Of a DNA stretch of 64,000 nt, positions 46,286-57,634 are shown in pieces. The DNA is taken from assembly GCA_002900995.3 (NCBI GenBank), contig CM035312.1:558001-622000 (forward strand), in the 5' to 3' direction. The stretch's first letter is position 1. Each line of letters starts with the position of its first letter. Source of the stretch: Ganoderma boninense (lineage: Eukaryota > Basidiomycota > Agaricomycetes > Polyporales > Polyporaceae). The position numbers and the translations under genes were made by a program. The notes beneath the pieces are model-generated. The model saw nothing but the letters and a program-made list of their open reading frames with translations, did no database searches and was not told where the DNA came from.

Positions 46286-46455
46286 GTGGATGGAATTTGG
46301 TTGTCTGTACCGGGTCTTCAAGTTGTGGATATTTTATTTCTTGCATAATCAAACGCGATGTCTGCACTGTCACCCAGCATTCCTACGCTTCAATATTGCG
46401 TCGGATGGACACACCCCCAGTCTCTGCGCACGACACGATCAGGGCAGCCTCGTAT

Positions 46456-47843
<1,388 letters not shown>

Positions 47844-48676
47844 GGTGTTAAGGAAAAAAAATGTGGTGGAGTGTGGTTGAGGAACTATGGAGACTGGAGA
47901 ATGCGAGCCCATTTAAACCACACAGGCTCTGGAGGCAGCATTCGCTCCCGCGTGAGGTTGCAGCGCAGCAATGGGAACGGAAATCACAATATCTGTGACG
48001 CCTTCTCGCCTTGCTGTCACTTGTTTGAATTAGTGCCTGTGGCCGAAGTTAATCGTCGTATGCTAGGATACTGCACTCGGGAGGGTATTTACCGATCGGA
48101 CACGACCCAAGCTCCCATGCGGGACGGGGCTGCCGTCTGTTGCCGTCCAGACACGCATCCCCTCGCGCCCAAGCCATGAGTTTCGGCGCGGGCGCGATAC
48201 ATACAGTTTGAGGTAAGAAGCTCAATAACTGGCGGCTGGAGGGGTTGCAGCGTTGCACAGGGCGCTCATCAATAGTCCTGACTTTTCGCGATTCCCGATC
48301 GGCATTCAGAGTACAAGTACGCACTCGGGTTTGCTCGTCATGCGTTGTCGGCGCATGCAGTGCGTATATCGTCGGCATGGAATTGTCTCGCCGTATGATT
48401 TCGGAACATTAGTGTATCCACACTCCTGCAAGCGGCGGGATGCAGGCGGACGCTCGTTTCGGGGTTACGTCTTACTACTTAGAACCCGTCGGGAAATATC
48501 GAGCAGTTGCATGTGCCGATCGGCGTCGGCGCCAGGGCATGCACCTCAATTTGTGCCTATGCCCTGCTCTCAGACAGATCGAACGGCGTAGGTATATATA
48601 CCTTGCCTCCAAAATCTGCTCGAATATCACTGAGTCGTTGCAAACGAATCCTCACATCCAAACAACGACCACCACT
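47844..48676. promoter_or_regulatory. Divergent promoter region, AKR5 and reductase copy 2
   Basis: 833 bp shared by two head-to-head oxidoreductase genes. TATATATA at 48593-48600 is about 80 bp before the ATG of reductase copy 2. An AT-rich TTTAAA on the minus side near 47914 could serve AKR5. No gene is seen inside. Confidence 0.55.
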
Positions 48677-49550
48677 ATGCGAGTCATCCTAACTGGTGTC
48701 ACGGGAGTAGGTCCGTGTAATTTACTTCTTACGTGCTATGTTTCGCGAAGCTCACAACGAGAACGACAAACGCAGCGGGCCTCGGAATCTACCGCGCCGC
48801 CCTCGCGGACCCATCCATCCAGCGAGTCACCCTCCTTACGCGCCGCGCCGTCCCCTCATGGGCCGAACTACCCGCCAACGCGACGGAGAAGACGGAAGTC
48901 ATCCTCCACAGCGACTTTAAATCATACCCAAGCGACCTCGCCAAACGCCTTGCAGAGCACGACGCGCTCATCTGGGCGCTGGGCAAGAGCGCCGTCGGCA
49001 TGTCCAAGGAGGCGTACACGGAGCTCACGTACGAATACACGATGTCCGCTGCACGTGCGCTGAAGGAGGCCGGGGCAGGCAGCCCGGAGAAGCCGTTCAG
49101 GTTCGTGTGGGTCAGCGGGGAGCTCGCGAACCCGGAGGGCACGTCGGGACAGATGTGGGCGAATGTTAAGGTGCGATTTGGGGATGGATGATATTCACTT
49201 CTGACTGGGACTCACCTCGTTACTCGTACACGGAACAGGGACGCGTAGAGCGCGAGCTGCCTGAGCTGTTTGAGGGGACGAACATCAAGGCGCATGTCTT
49301 CCGCCCGGCCTACTTCTTCCCGTCGAAGGAGTACCCACAGGATCGAATGCACCAGCGGGGGGCATTGGCGCGTTTCTTCGACACTGTCTCCACGCCGATG
49401 TTGTCGTTCTTCCCGTCATACTACACGCCATTGGAAGATCTGGGGCGGTTTTGCGTCGAGCTTGCGAAGGGGCGGTGGCCAGGTCAGGTCATGTACAGGA
49501 ATGCGGAGATGAGGAAGCTGATCAAGACTCTCTCGCCACTCGGCGCTTGA
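48677..49550 (+). CDS. Rossmann-fold NAD(P)-binding reductase, copy 2 (246 aa)
   Basis: Paralog of the gene at 45340. Exons 48677-48710, 48776-49170 and 49239-49550 join in frame; exon 1 (34 nt) and exon 2 (395 nt) have exactly the same lengths as in copy 1. It has the loop MRVILTGVTGVAG, LLTRRAVPSWAEL, the ALIWALGKSAVGM core and the FRFVWVSGE strand. It lacks the extended hydrophilic tail of copy 1 and ends LIKTLSPLGA. As in copy 1, no YxxxK pair stands out. It probably arose from a local duplication that left AKR5 between the copies, or AKR5 inserted later. A TATA box lies about 80 bp upstream. Confidence 0.9.
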
Positions 49551-49696
49551 GTTGCTAGTCGGCCCCAGAGACTACTAGGGTAGAATACTGTACGAACTTC
49601 AGGCTTGGTGCCTGCATCATTATTGTGCATTGTTTCACCATTACACGTCTAGCTAGGCATCGCTGTGATCTTCAGAGCTTGGGTCATGCAAAGAAC

Positions 49697-49701
49697 AAAA
49701 A
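49697..49701 (-). terminator. Pol III terminator of tRNA-Thr
   Basis: TTTTT on the minus strand, starting five bases beyond the tRNA 3' end. Confidence 0.75.
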
Positions 49702-49705
49702 TGAA

Positions 49706-49778
49706 TTCCCATTAGCCGACTCGAACGACTGACCTCGTCATTACTAGTGACGCGCTCTACCAACTGAGCTAAACGGGA
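49706..49778 (-). tRNA. tRNA-Thr (anticodon AGT)
   Basis: A full cloverleaf can be drawn on the minus strand. The acceptor stem TCCCGTT pairs with AATGGGA (one G-T). The D arm contains AGCTCAGTTGGTAGAGC. The anticodon stem CGTCA/TGACG encloses loop CTAGTAA, giving anticodon AGT at the standard position after T33. The T arm AGTCG/CGGCT encloses TTCGAGT. There is no intron. A T5 run just downstream (A5 on the plus strand at 49697-49701) is a Pol III terminator. It lies between reductase copy 2 and Med22. Confidence 0.95.
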
Positions 49779-49880
49779 TTACTAGTGTTGTGAGAGCGCT
49801 CATGACCATCATGAGATGGGCGCTATGATTTGCCCCTGCTTGTGCCACACCTGCGATCTGCTCGTCTGCGCCGAACGACC

Positions 49881-50609
49881 ATGTCCGACGTCCCGCAGAC
49901 CGATTATTCTCGCCCGTCCGCTCTCCCAACTGCGAAGCTACTCCAGCGCCAGTCTCAGCCGACTATCGACCAAAATTCCAATGAGTATCTTGACGCGATC
50001 GAGGAGGAGTGGAACAAGCGTGTCGATGTCGAGATCGAGACCCTTGTCGACGGCATGGCTGACATTGTCGGCCTCGCTGCGGTGCGTGTATATCTCCCTC
50101 ACGCATGCTTACTGATCCTGAACGCGCATCCCGGGGGTGGACAGATCGGCGACAAGGACAAGTTCCGCATCGCACAGGAGGCGTTCCAGGCGCAGTGCCG
50201 CGCCGAGTCCATGGTGCGTCCATGCGTTCGTCGTTGCCTCATACCGTGTCCTCACCTCCCACACCGTGCCCCCGCCCATTCAACCCACACTGCCCACAAC
50301 GGGCGGCCATCTCGCGTTTCGCGGTGTGCAACCACCCTACCGCCCGCGCGGCGCCCACAATCCCACCTAAACCCGCGTGGCCCACCGCAGATCCGCGCGG
50401 CGAACTCGCTCATGTCGACGATCCATTCGATGAAGCTGCTCCTGCTCCTCTCCGACGAGTCGCAGATCGCGAAGCGCCGCGATGCCGAGCTGCGCGGCGT
50501 CCAGGCGGAGAAGACCGACGCGCAGAAGAGGGTCGCGGCCCTGCTGGACGAGCTGCTGCTCTCGAGCAAGGGCGACGGCGCGCGCGACGAGAGCATGAAT
50601 GCGGGCTAA
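49881..50609 (+). CDS. MED22: Mediator complex subunit 22 (162 aa)
   Basis: Exons 49881-50081, 50145-50213 and 50391-50609 join in frame to 162 residues. The alpha-helical Surf5/Med22 signature is clear: NEYLDAIEEEWNKRVDVEIETLVDGMADIVGLAA, then IGDKDKFRIAQEAFQAQCRAESM, then IRAANSLMSTIHSMKLLLLLSDE, with a charged C-terminal helix. Med22 (yeast Srb6) sits in the Mediator head and contacts RNA polymerase II. The ATG at 49881 is preferred over the in-frame one at 49830 because the added segment is unlike the family. The stop is 395 bp from the convergent 3' end of the chitinase gene. Confidence 0.95.
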   Translation: MSDVPQTDYSRPSALPTAKLLQRQSQPTIDQNSNEYLDAIEEEWNKRVDVEIETLVDGMADIVGLAAVRVYLPHACLLILNAHPGGGQIGDKDKFRIAQEAFQAQCRAESMVRPCVRRCLIPCPHLPHRAPAHSTHTAHNGRPSRVSRCATTLPPARRPQSHLNPRGPPQIRAANSLMSTIHSMKLLLLLSDESQIAKRRDAELRGVQAEKTDAQKRVAALLDELLLSSKGDGARDESMNAG

Positions 50610-51004
50610 ACTGTGCAAGGCCGAGATGGCCGCAGGCATCGAGGCTGCGGCGAGGAGCTCAAGTCCCACTCTCAGGGTCAACGGAACCACGAGAGGACCA
50701 TGCATCGTCCTTCGGTGACGTGAACTCCGTCTCGCATGGGTAACTGCCCTAGAGGACCCCAATCTGCGAGCGATTGGATCGTGCCTACACTGTGGCTGGT
50801 GCTCTCAACCTGGCGGCTGCGGCTTTTTCTGTCGCGGACACCTGCAGTCAAACGGTTGTATATGCGCTCCTTGGGGCTTATACTAGGTCTACTCGACAAG
50901 TATATGTCATTATCGATCCTTCGATGGTCACGGGAATACCAAACGTCCCTATCATAACTACAGAACAGCGTGACGCTTGAGGCACAGCCAGCCGAAACCA
51001 CAAG
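50610..51004. other. 3' spacer between convergent Med22 and chitinase genes
   Basis: About 395 bp holding the 3' flanks of two convergent genes. No gene or repeat is recognised. Confidence 0.5.
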
Positions 51005-52765
51005 CTAACCGGACCGTACCCCATCCAATATCGCGTCCAAAAGCAAATCGTGATAGTCGCCAGCCGCCTCCCACACCGCGAACCCGCCCAACTTCATCGC
51101 CTTCACGAACTTGCCCTTCGCCTCGAATGACGTCACGTCGTCGTACGACAACATGATCTCACTCGTCCTGTTATACGCGTACGGCGTCTGCGTGCAGTCG
51201 TCGAACCGGTACAAGACGCCCTCGCGCGCCGTCCCGTTCCTCTCCAGGAAGCCGTTCGTCGCGTTCACCATGTTGCGGAAGTGCCAGTCGCCCGTCACGT
51301 CCGTCGCGTTGCCACAGACGTCCGTCGCGTTCGGCCCCGGGACCACGTCCCACACGTCCCCCTGCGGGTGCACGCCCCCCTCGAACGCGGGGAACTCGGC
51401 CAGCGTCCCCGAGGCGTCGACGGCGGCAGCGGGCGCGACCGCGTAGCTGTGGCCGTACGTCGGGACACCCAGGAGGATCTTGCTAGCAGGCATGCCGGCC
51501 TTGGTCCACGCCTCGACGGCCGTCCGCGCGGAGCGGCTGCTCACCCTGTTGTCGAACGTGCAGCCGACCTGGAGCGGGGCGTTCGGGCCCACGAGCGGCA
51601 CGGAGGACGACGAGGCGGGCGTCCAGACGTCGTAGTTCATGATGGTGACGTAGTCGAGGTACCCCGCGAACGCGAGCGAGACGTCGATGAGCGGGACGCC
51701 GTACATGCCCGAGTTGAAGGGGACGAGGCCGACGGTCGCGGAGAGGGACATCGCGGCGTCCTTGGCGCGGAAGGCGCGGAGGAAGAGCGAGAAGTTGCCG
51801 CTGTCGGACTCGTTGCGCTGGTTGCACGGCAGGCCGTCGTTCGTGTTCCCCGGGAACTCCCAGCTGTATGCGCACGTTTAGAGACACTGCTCTAGGCCCG
51901 AGGAAAGGGCAGCAGGGAAAGGAGACAGAAGACGTACTCGAAGTCAAACCCGTCAAGGTTGTACTCTGATTTCAAGGCGTGGATGGACGACACGAGGGCC
52001 GCCGCGCTGTCGTACCCGTTCTGGGGCATCATGGACGAGAAGTACCGGGATCCCTCCCGGCCGCCGACCGACAGCACGACCTTGACGTGCTGTAGTATCC
52101 ACCAGTGAGCAGTGAGTGGGGAAGTAGTCTCGGCAGTAGACATTGCGCCACTCACGTTAGCATGGGCAGCCTTGACAAGCTGTTTCAACAGGTTTTCGAC
52201 GTCGGGACCCTGTGCGCCCACAAGACCCAAGCCGAGATCCTTGGTGAGGGGGCTGCATATACGTAGAAGCCAATCGTCAGCGACTCGTCCATGTCTCTCC
52301 TTGGAACCCGAAGCTGAGAGCCACGTACAGGGGGCCGAATTTGATGACGCTATACTTGTCCCAGCTGATGTCCGCCACAGGCAGGTATTTGGAAAGCTTC
52401 GGGGTATACGAGCCGACGGAGAGGACGCCGTTTACAAGTCCCGTGGTGCTATTCTTGAATGGGGGCGGGGGAGACGGAGATGCAGCTGCTGTGGAGGTCG
52501 TGGTTGTGGCGGAGGCGGAGGTCCGAGTCGTGGAGGCACGGGTGGTCGAAGATATTGGAGAGCTGCCTGTGGTGATGGCAGTGGTGCCGTTGGTAGAAGA
52601 CGGGCTGCTCCCCTGGCTAGACTTCGCCGATGCACTTGAGGAGCGTGGGGAAGTTGAAGAGCTAGAGGTATGAGAGATTTCGGATGTCTGAGTCGGATCT
52701 GGGCGCGGGCTCGCCACCACGAGCAGCGGTAGTGCTACCAGAGAGAGAAGCTTGCAGAGATGCAT
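51005..52765 (-). CDS. Secreted GH18 chitinase with Ser/Thr-rich stalk (514 aa)
   Basis: Exons 52765-52329, 52252-52156, 52089-51938 and 51863-51005 join in frame to 514 residues. The N-terminus MHLCKLLSLVALPLLVVAS is a signal peptide with cleavage near residue 19. Residues 20-110 are a Ser/Thr/Pro-rich, probably O-glycosylated stalk. The catalytic barrel has the KVVLSVGG motif and DGFDFDWEFPG, the family DxxDxDxE motif, with Glu as acid/base; a splice between the second F-D and W restores it. YLDYVTIMNYD and LGVPTYGHSY are further GH18 marks. Several NxS/T sites are present. It should hydrolyse chitin or chitin oligomers outside the cell, either the fungus's own wall or another's. No carbohydrate-binding module or GPI signal is seen. 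TTTATAAA at 52815-52822 is a likely TATA box. Confidence 0.95.
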
Positions 52766-53246
52766 GTCGAGGACAACTCGCGGAAAAGTATACAGAGCGA
52801 TCACCGAATAGTGGTTTATAAACCGGAAACTGCGAGGTTGCCATGGTCGGGCCAGCGATGTCCAGTATTGTCTACGGAGGCGGACAATCAAGGACGAGCG
52901 CAAGTTTGAAAAGGTATGCAGATGCTTGCCTCTGCAAGTCGAACACAGAACAACGCTCAACACGCCATCCAACAGAAGAGAGCAACTTACCTGTCCACAC
53001 AACTCTGGCTGACCAGGTCCACACGCCACACAGAGGATATAAAACGGAACGTAGGATGCATTCAGTCTACAATGTCTGCAATATGAATAAGTTACTCCAA
53101 AAGCTCCTTCCCAACCACTTCCAGCATCTCCAAACGACCGTTCCGAACACGTCGATGGCGCTGATAACTTATAGCCAACCCGGGCCACGGAGCTCGCCGC
53201 ATCCCGGATCGTGAGCGTCGTGAATCGTCGCCCCAGCGTTCAACGT
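52766..53246. promoter_or_regulatory. Promoter of the chitinase gene
   Basis: About 480 bp between the chitinase start and the 3' end of the triple-module gene, both on the minus strand. It holds TTTATAAA at 52815-52822. A second TATA-like GATATAAAA near 53036 lies on the plus strand with no gene after it. No coding feature is seen. Confidence 0.5.
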
Positions 53247-54065
53247 TCACTGGCGGAGCTTCTGAGCAGCGTTGTCGTTCGGCTGGGCGTCCCCGAAGCC
53301 GCACCCGCCATCGCGCTCCTGCGCGACGATAGCCCCAGCGCACTTCCCAGACTTGAAGCCGCAGCACCCGGAGGCGCAGTCCGCGTCGCTCGAGCACGGC
53401 CCGGTGATGAATTGGCTGCCGGGCGCAACGGAGGGCGCGGGCGTCGTGGGCGCAGCCGCCGAGGAGGAGGAGGCAGCGGCAGAGTCGTCGGAGGAGGATG
53501 CGGGAGCCTCGCCGCGGAGCTTGCGCGCGGCGTCGTCGTTCGGCTGGGCATCGCCGAAGCCACAGCCGCCGTCACGCTCCTGCGCAACAATAGCCCCGGC
53601 GCACTTCCCAGACTTGAACCCACAGCACCCAGAGGCGCAATCAGCGTCGCTCGAACAGGGCCCGGTGATGAACTGGCTCCCAGGGGCGACGGAGGGCGCG
53701 GCCGACGTGGGGGCGGGGGATGCAGCGGCGGCAGAGGTGGCGGGGGCCTCACCGCGGAGCTTGCGCGCGGCGTCGTCGTTGGGCTGGGCGTCGCCGAAGC
53801 CGCACCCGCCGTCGCGCTCCTGCGCGATGATGGCGCCGGCGCACTTGCCGGACTTGAAGCCGCAGCACCCCGAGGCACAGTCGACGTCGCCCGCGCAGGG
53901 GCCGGTGATGAACTGCGTGCCAGGCGCCGCACGGGGGACGTACGTCGCAGCAGCGACTGGAAGGATGGAGGGGGTGGTGAGTTGGATGAACGCTTGTTTT
54001 GACATACGGAAGAGGGGCGACTTACAGTTAACGAGGGCGATGGCGACAATCACGGAGAAACGCAT
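53247..54065 (-). CDS. Secreted protein with three BAS2-like cysteine modules (249 aa)
   Basis: Exons 54065-54026 and 53956-53247 join in frame to 249 residues. The signal peptide MRFSVIVAIALVNFAAA (the splice removes KSPLFR...) is followed by three modules of about 50 residues, each with six cysteines spaced C-x5-C-x3-CC-x6-C-x12-C, beginning QFITGPC and ending GGCGFGDAQPND. Linkers of Ala/Ser/Thr/Pro separate them. Modules 2 and 3 are almost identical; module 1 differs slightly. The module resembles fungal BAS2, a small secreted protein first seen in infecting rice blast; there, and in the paralog at 57267, a single module is found. Function is unknown; extracellular location is predicted. 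The minus-strand TATATAAG at 54294-54301 and a possible leader intron (GTACGT near 54166 to TTGCAG near 54104) precede the ATG. Confidence 0.88.
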   Translation of the reverse strand: MRFSVIVAIALVNCKSPLFRMSKQAFIQLTTPSILPVAAATYVPRAAPGTQFITGPCAGDVDCASGCCGFKSGKCAGAIIAQERDGGCGFGDAQPNDDAARKLRGEAPATSAAAASPAPTSAAPSVAPGSQFITGPCSSDADCASGCCGFKSGKCAGAIVAQERDGGCGFGDAQPNDDAARKLRGEAPASSSDDSAAASSSSAAAPTTPAPSVAPGSQFITGPCSSDADCASGCCGFKSGKCAGAIVAQERDGGCGFGDAQPNDNAAQKLRQ

Positions 54066-55335
54066 GTTGACGTTGGTGTTTGTTAAAGAACGTGAGGGGT
54101 TCCTGCAAGATGGACTTGTGGTCAGTGATGTTCCCTCACTAGTTGCAATAGGTACGTACGGTTAAAGATGCAAGTCGTCAACGAACTCGTTAGGAAAGAA
54201 GGAGATGCAGACAAGAGACTTCACACACCCCGTGTGTGAGTAAGAAGGAATAAGAGAAGGTGGGATGGGGTGGACGCTTGCATCTCTGCGGTCCTTATAT
54301 ACCGATACCACACAATGGGTCCGGAGGAGTGGAGGCAAAGCACATGCGAGTGGTCCGTCGCTTAGAAACCAAGCGCGGATTGTACGCTTGGTAGACTTCC
54401 CAGACCATTGATCAGTGCTCTTCACAACGAAAACAAGCACGGCGAAGCGCCTTGAGAACTACTTGCAAGTACAATGCAGCCATTACGGAAGCCGAGGCAG
54501 CCCTTGCGGTCGTCTCGGCGGGACTCACGACGTCATAACCTACTTGCCCTCAGCCCTGTCATCAACGGAGGACAAGTATCCCTGTTGTTTATCCAGAGCT
54601 GTCGTCCGCTTCGACCGAGGATATACCTACCTTCGTCCAACGTTGACCACAGACCACCAGGCAGGAAGCTTGGCTTGGCAGGTCTCCACCGCGCCGATCT
54701 TGTCGCGAACATGCTGCAATCTTCATCGCCTCGTATGGTGCTATCCCGTCTTCGTTACCTCCACCAACTTCGAGTCAGATAGCCGGACCGGATGTAAGCA
54801 CCCCGTTGCGCTGCAGTGCCTCGCATCGCATATCGTATATGTAGTCAACCACCAGAACATCAGCGACCCAAGCCTCCGAGATCTCCGAGTGGGGCAAGAA
54901 GATCAGCACAGGGAGGCGGTTGTAGGTTTGGAGTAGGTAGAATGCTTAGTGCGTTGCACTTGTGCCTGCGCCGAGACTCCGAGGTCGGTGCGTCCCTATG
55001 GAAGGCCAGTCTTGGCATGATGCGCCAACACCAAGGAAGCATCGTTGTTGACTATCGATCTTCGGTCCTCGCGACATTTGCAAGTCAGCTGAAGTTCAAA
55101 GTATGTTCGGCGTCCGTCGAGTGCGACCGCGGGCCGGGTTGTGGATCCCCCAAAATCTTCATCACCGCGCAGCCCCCGGCGACGAGGTGTGCGAGTGGTT
55201 GGTGTGCGATATGTAATGCGGATTCCCTGCGTTGCTTCAAGACTACGCATAAGGTGGTCTCTTTGTGTTGCGACGGGGTTCCACGGTGCCATGTGCATGC
55301 ACGAGGTTTGGCTGGCGGACGTGACGTGCGACACC
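54066..55335. promoter_or_regulatory. Promoter and leader of the triple-module gene, then unassigned DNA
   Basis: 54066-54300 is leader with a possible intron, and TATATAAG lies at 54294-54301 (minus). The block upstream of the ATG shares words with the upstream region of the gene at 57267 (ACGAACTCGTT; TTCACAC...GTGTG; GGTGGACGC before the TATA box). From about 54.4 to 55.3 kb I see no supportable gene; a plus-strand frame at 54415-54936 has no recognisable motif. Confidence 0.5.
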
Positions 55336-55540
55336 TTACGGGAGGTGGTTCTCCGCGCCGAGCTGCATTGTGCTGTTCCCTCCGGTTTCAATATCCTGCA
55401 TTATCGCCTTGGCAACGAGCAAGCGCCCAAAGTGAAAACAGATCAATGGCAATTGTGAAGAGTGACAGAGAAAAGTGGGAACAATTGTGCCGGTCAAAGT
55501 CCCAAGACACGACGATGTTCGCGTCCTCGGCCTCGCCTCT
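55336..55540 (-). pseudogene. Decayed C-terminal fragment of a DUF4336 gene
   Basis: EDANIVVSWDFDRHNCSH on the minus strand matches DAKTVASWDFDRYIPCHG of the intact DUF4336 gene at 59920-61303. After an intron-sized gap ending in a CAG acceptor, DIETGGNSTMQLGAENHLP matches its last exon DVIETGANAAWRSAWRNYLA, in the same order and spacing. The catalytic-looking IPCHG is altered to NCSHF, and the earlier exons could not be found. It lies on the same strand as the intact gene, 4.4 kb away, with the second BAS2-like gene between them. Confidence 0.6.
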
Positions 55541-57266
55541 TCGTGAACGTCGATGCGCTTTATCAGCGCAATGTCCGAGTTCTGGCATGGATATCGTACG
55601 GGACACATGTCGTCCTCTTTTCTCATGCTGAAAAGCCCCGAGGATTACCATGCACGAGGAAGACGGCGCCGAGGGGCTGGCGATGGGCATGGGCACTCGA
55701 CGGGGATGGGGACCCGCCGCCTAGCAGTATCGTGTCGAGGCGGGGTACGAAGGAGGCCCGAAGGCTGGCAAAGATGGCGGATCAGGTCCTGGATTAGGGT
55801 GGTTCCTTCAGCGGCTTCGGGTACTATCATACAAATGGCATTAGATAGGGCTTGGGGGGCTGACAGATCTGCGGCTGTCCACCAGCGGACTAGGTAGACC
55901 ACTGACAAACCCGCGAGTCGCCGTCGTAGGATACAGCATTTAGTCTCGATTGTCCCCGGGCTTCCTCCTGCAACCTGAGGGCCTCTGTGTCTATGGCAGT
56001 TTCCCCGAACGAACGCGGTGGAACGACGAGTTGGGCTCATGATCAGCTGACTCTCGTGAATCGTCAACGTCCTCCGTTATCGCATCACCAGTAACACATG
56101 AGAGCAGGAGAAATAGAACTCATCCGGTCGCAATAGCCGTCGGGGATCCCGGACAAGGGCTACTTCTGCAGTTTTCGTGCAGGATCGTACAAGGGATTGA
56201 AGATGGGCACGATCCTGGAGGGACTCACAGATAATCCTTGGAATCCTTTCTGACGTACGCAGGCTTCGCCTTCGTTCATCTCCGGTTGCCAAGTATAACC
56301 TGGTCGAGTCCAAATGGCTGAACGCGTCATTCGCCTTGAAAGGTAGACCACCTCCACCTTGTTGCACGCGAGACCTTGCAGGGACAAATATTTGGCAATT
56401 GAATGCAATTGAAGTTGGCCGCAATCCTATTCCGAGGTTAAGGATGGCTTGGGAGGTCGTCGTCCATGAACCGTAGAGGACAATATGGAGACTGGTGGTT
56501 ATTCTGGTTGCATGGAAACGGAACGTAGACAAGAGTTAGTGGAATACAGCCTTTGGCCGTCGTTCGTGGTGTTCTGTGAGGTCCGTGCATCAGTCAGTAC
56601 TCGGCGTCCTCTGGTAGTCGCACGGCCACGATGAGAAGCACGCACCTGGCAAATTTAATGATGGTCTCTGAAGCTTCAACAACGCGTTCGCAGGGAACTA
56701 GCGCCCATCAAAGTTGTAGCATTCGTCGGTCGCAAAAGGAAAGGGGGAAGGAGCTATAAAGATTGTGTATGAGGACAAGTGGAGGCGCTGAACCAGGAGC
56801 CCGCATGTTACAGGCGCCCGCGACTTGTGCGATCTGGGCGGCTGTCTCAGCTGCACGTCCCGCCGATAACCACCTCACCGCGCTACCTCTGCTGGTTTAT
56901 GACGCGTCTCCACGTGCATACCACTCTTCACACAAAAGGTAGAGCTCCTGAAAAGGATACGAACTTTGTCCATATTGCCTCCGATCGAGCCAGCGGCAAT
57001 ACCAACTTTCTGCAAATCATGCAATATTGTTGACTGGTAGCTTCTTCGGGTGGTTGAACTAACCACGTGTCCTCCAGTGCCGCTCCCTCGCATGCTCAAC
57101 ATGTTTCAAACAAATCGCGTGCCAGGCGAATTGAAGAGTAGGTTGCGTATAATACTACGACATTTAAGGTCCTCCTGAATGATCATCATGGTAAGTCCAG
57201 GTCTTCATAACAACGACGCGATTCTCAAACAGCCGTTACAAACACGCCGTCAAGGACGATGATATA
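55541..57266. other. Unassigned region between the two BAS2-like genes
   Basis: About 1.7 kb. A minus-strand frame at 56077-56532 (151 codons) is the longest but has no domain that I recognise. The upstream exons of the DUF4336 relic would be expected here and are not visible. Confidence 0.4.
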
Positions 57267-57634
57267 TCAGTAGGCCAGCTCGCGGAACTTGTGTTTCGGG
57301 TGAGTGCCGCCATGGCCGCAGCCGCCGTCAGCCAGCTGGGCGACGATGGCACCCGCACACTTGCCCGTCTTGAAGCCGCAGCACGCGGACGAGCATTGTG
57401 CGTCGCTGTTACAGCGCTGGCCGATCAGTGCCCTTCCTCCACGCGCAGCTAGGGATCCAACGTTGGTCTCGACGTCGTGGGTGGGCTCCGCGTCAACGTC
57501 CACGCGGGGAACGTACGCCGCAGCGGCGACTGGAGGAAGAGGCCGAGAGGTAAGTGGAACGTACAGCCTTACGCCGCCGCGCCAGAGAACTCACAGTTGA
57601 TGAGAGCGAAGGCGACAATTGCGGAGAAACGCAT
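57267..57634 (-). CDS. Secreted single-module BAS2-like protein (100 aa)
   Basis: Exons 57634-57595 and 57529-57267 join in frame to 100 residues. The signal peptide MRFSAIVAFALINFAAA is nearly the same as in the triple-module paralog, and the intron falls at exactly the same codon position. A spacer of about 35 residues (DVDAEPTHDVETN...) leads to one six-cysteine module with spacing C-x5-C-x3-CC-x6-C-x12-C (GQRCNSDAQC...GGCGHGG). The C-terminus is short and basic (THPKHKFRELAY). This is the usual size of fungal BAS2-type proteins. TATATAAG at 57880-57886 (minus) lies about 250 bp upstream, the same layout as in the paralog, and the leader again ends in a TTGCAG acceptor. Likely extracellular; role unknown. 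Confidence 0.87.

Noticed and set aside
52277..53188. 303-codon minus-strand frame extending upstream of the chitinase start
   Set aside because: The codons before MHLCKLL cross the TATA region and lack any signal; the internal Met starts a classical signal peptide.
53211..54165. 263- and 297-codon plus-strand frames opposite the triple-module gene
   Set aside because: Antisense shadows created by the repeated, GC-rich modules; the minus strand has the signal peptide, cysteine pattern and intron.
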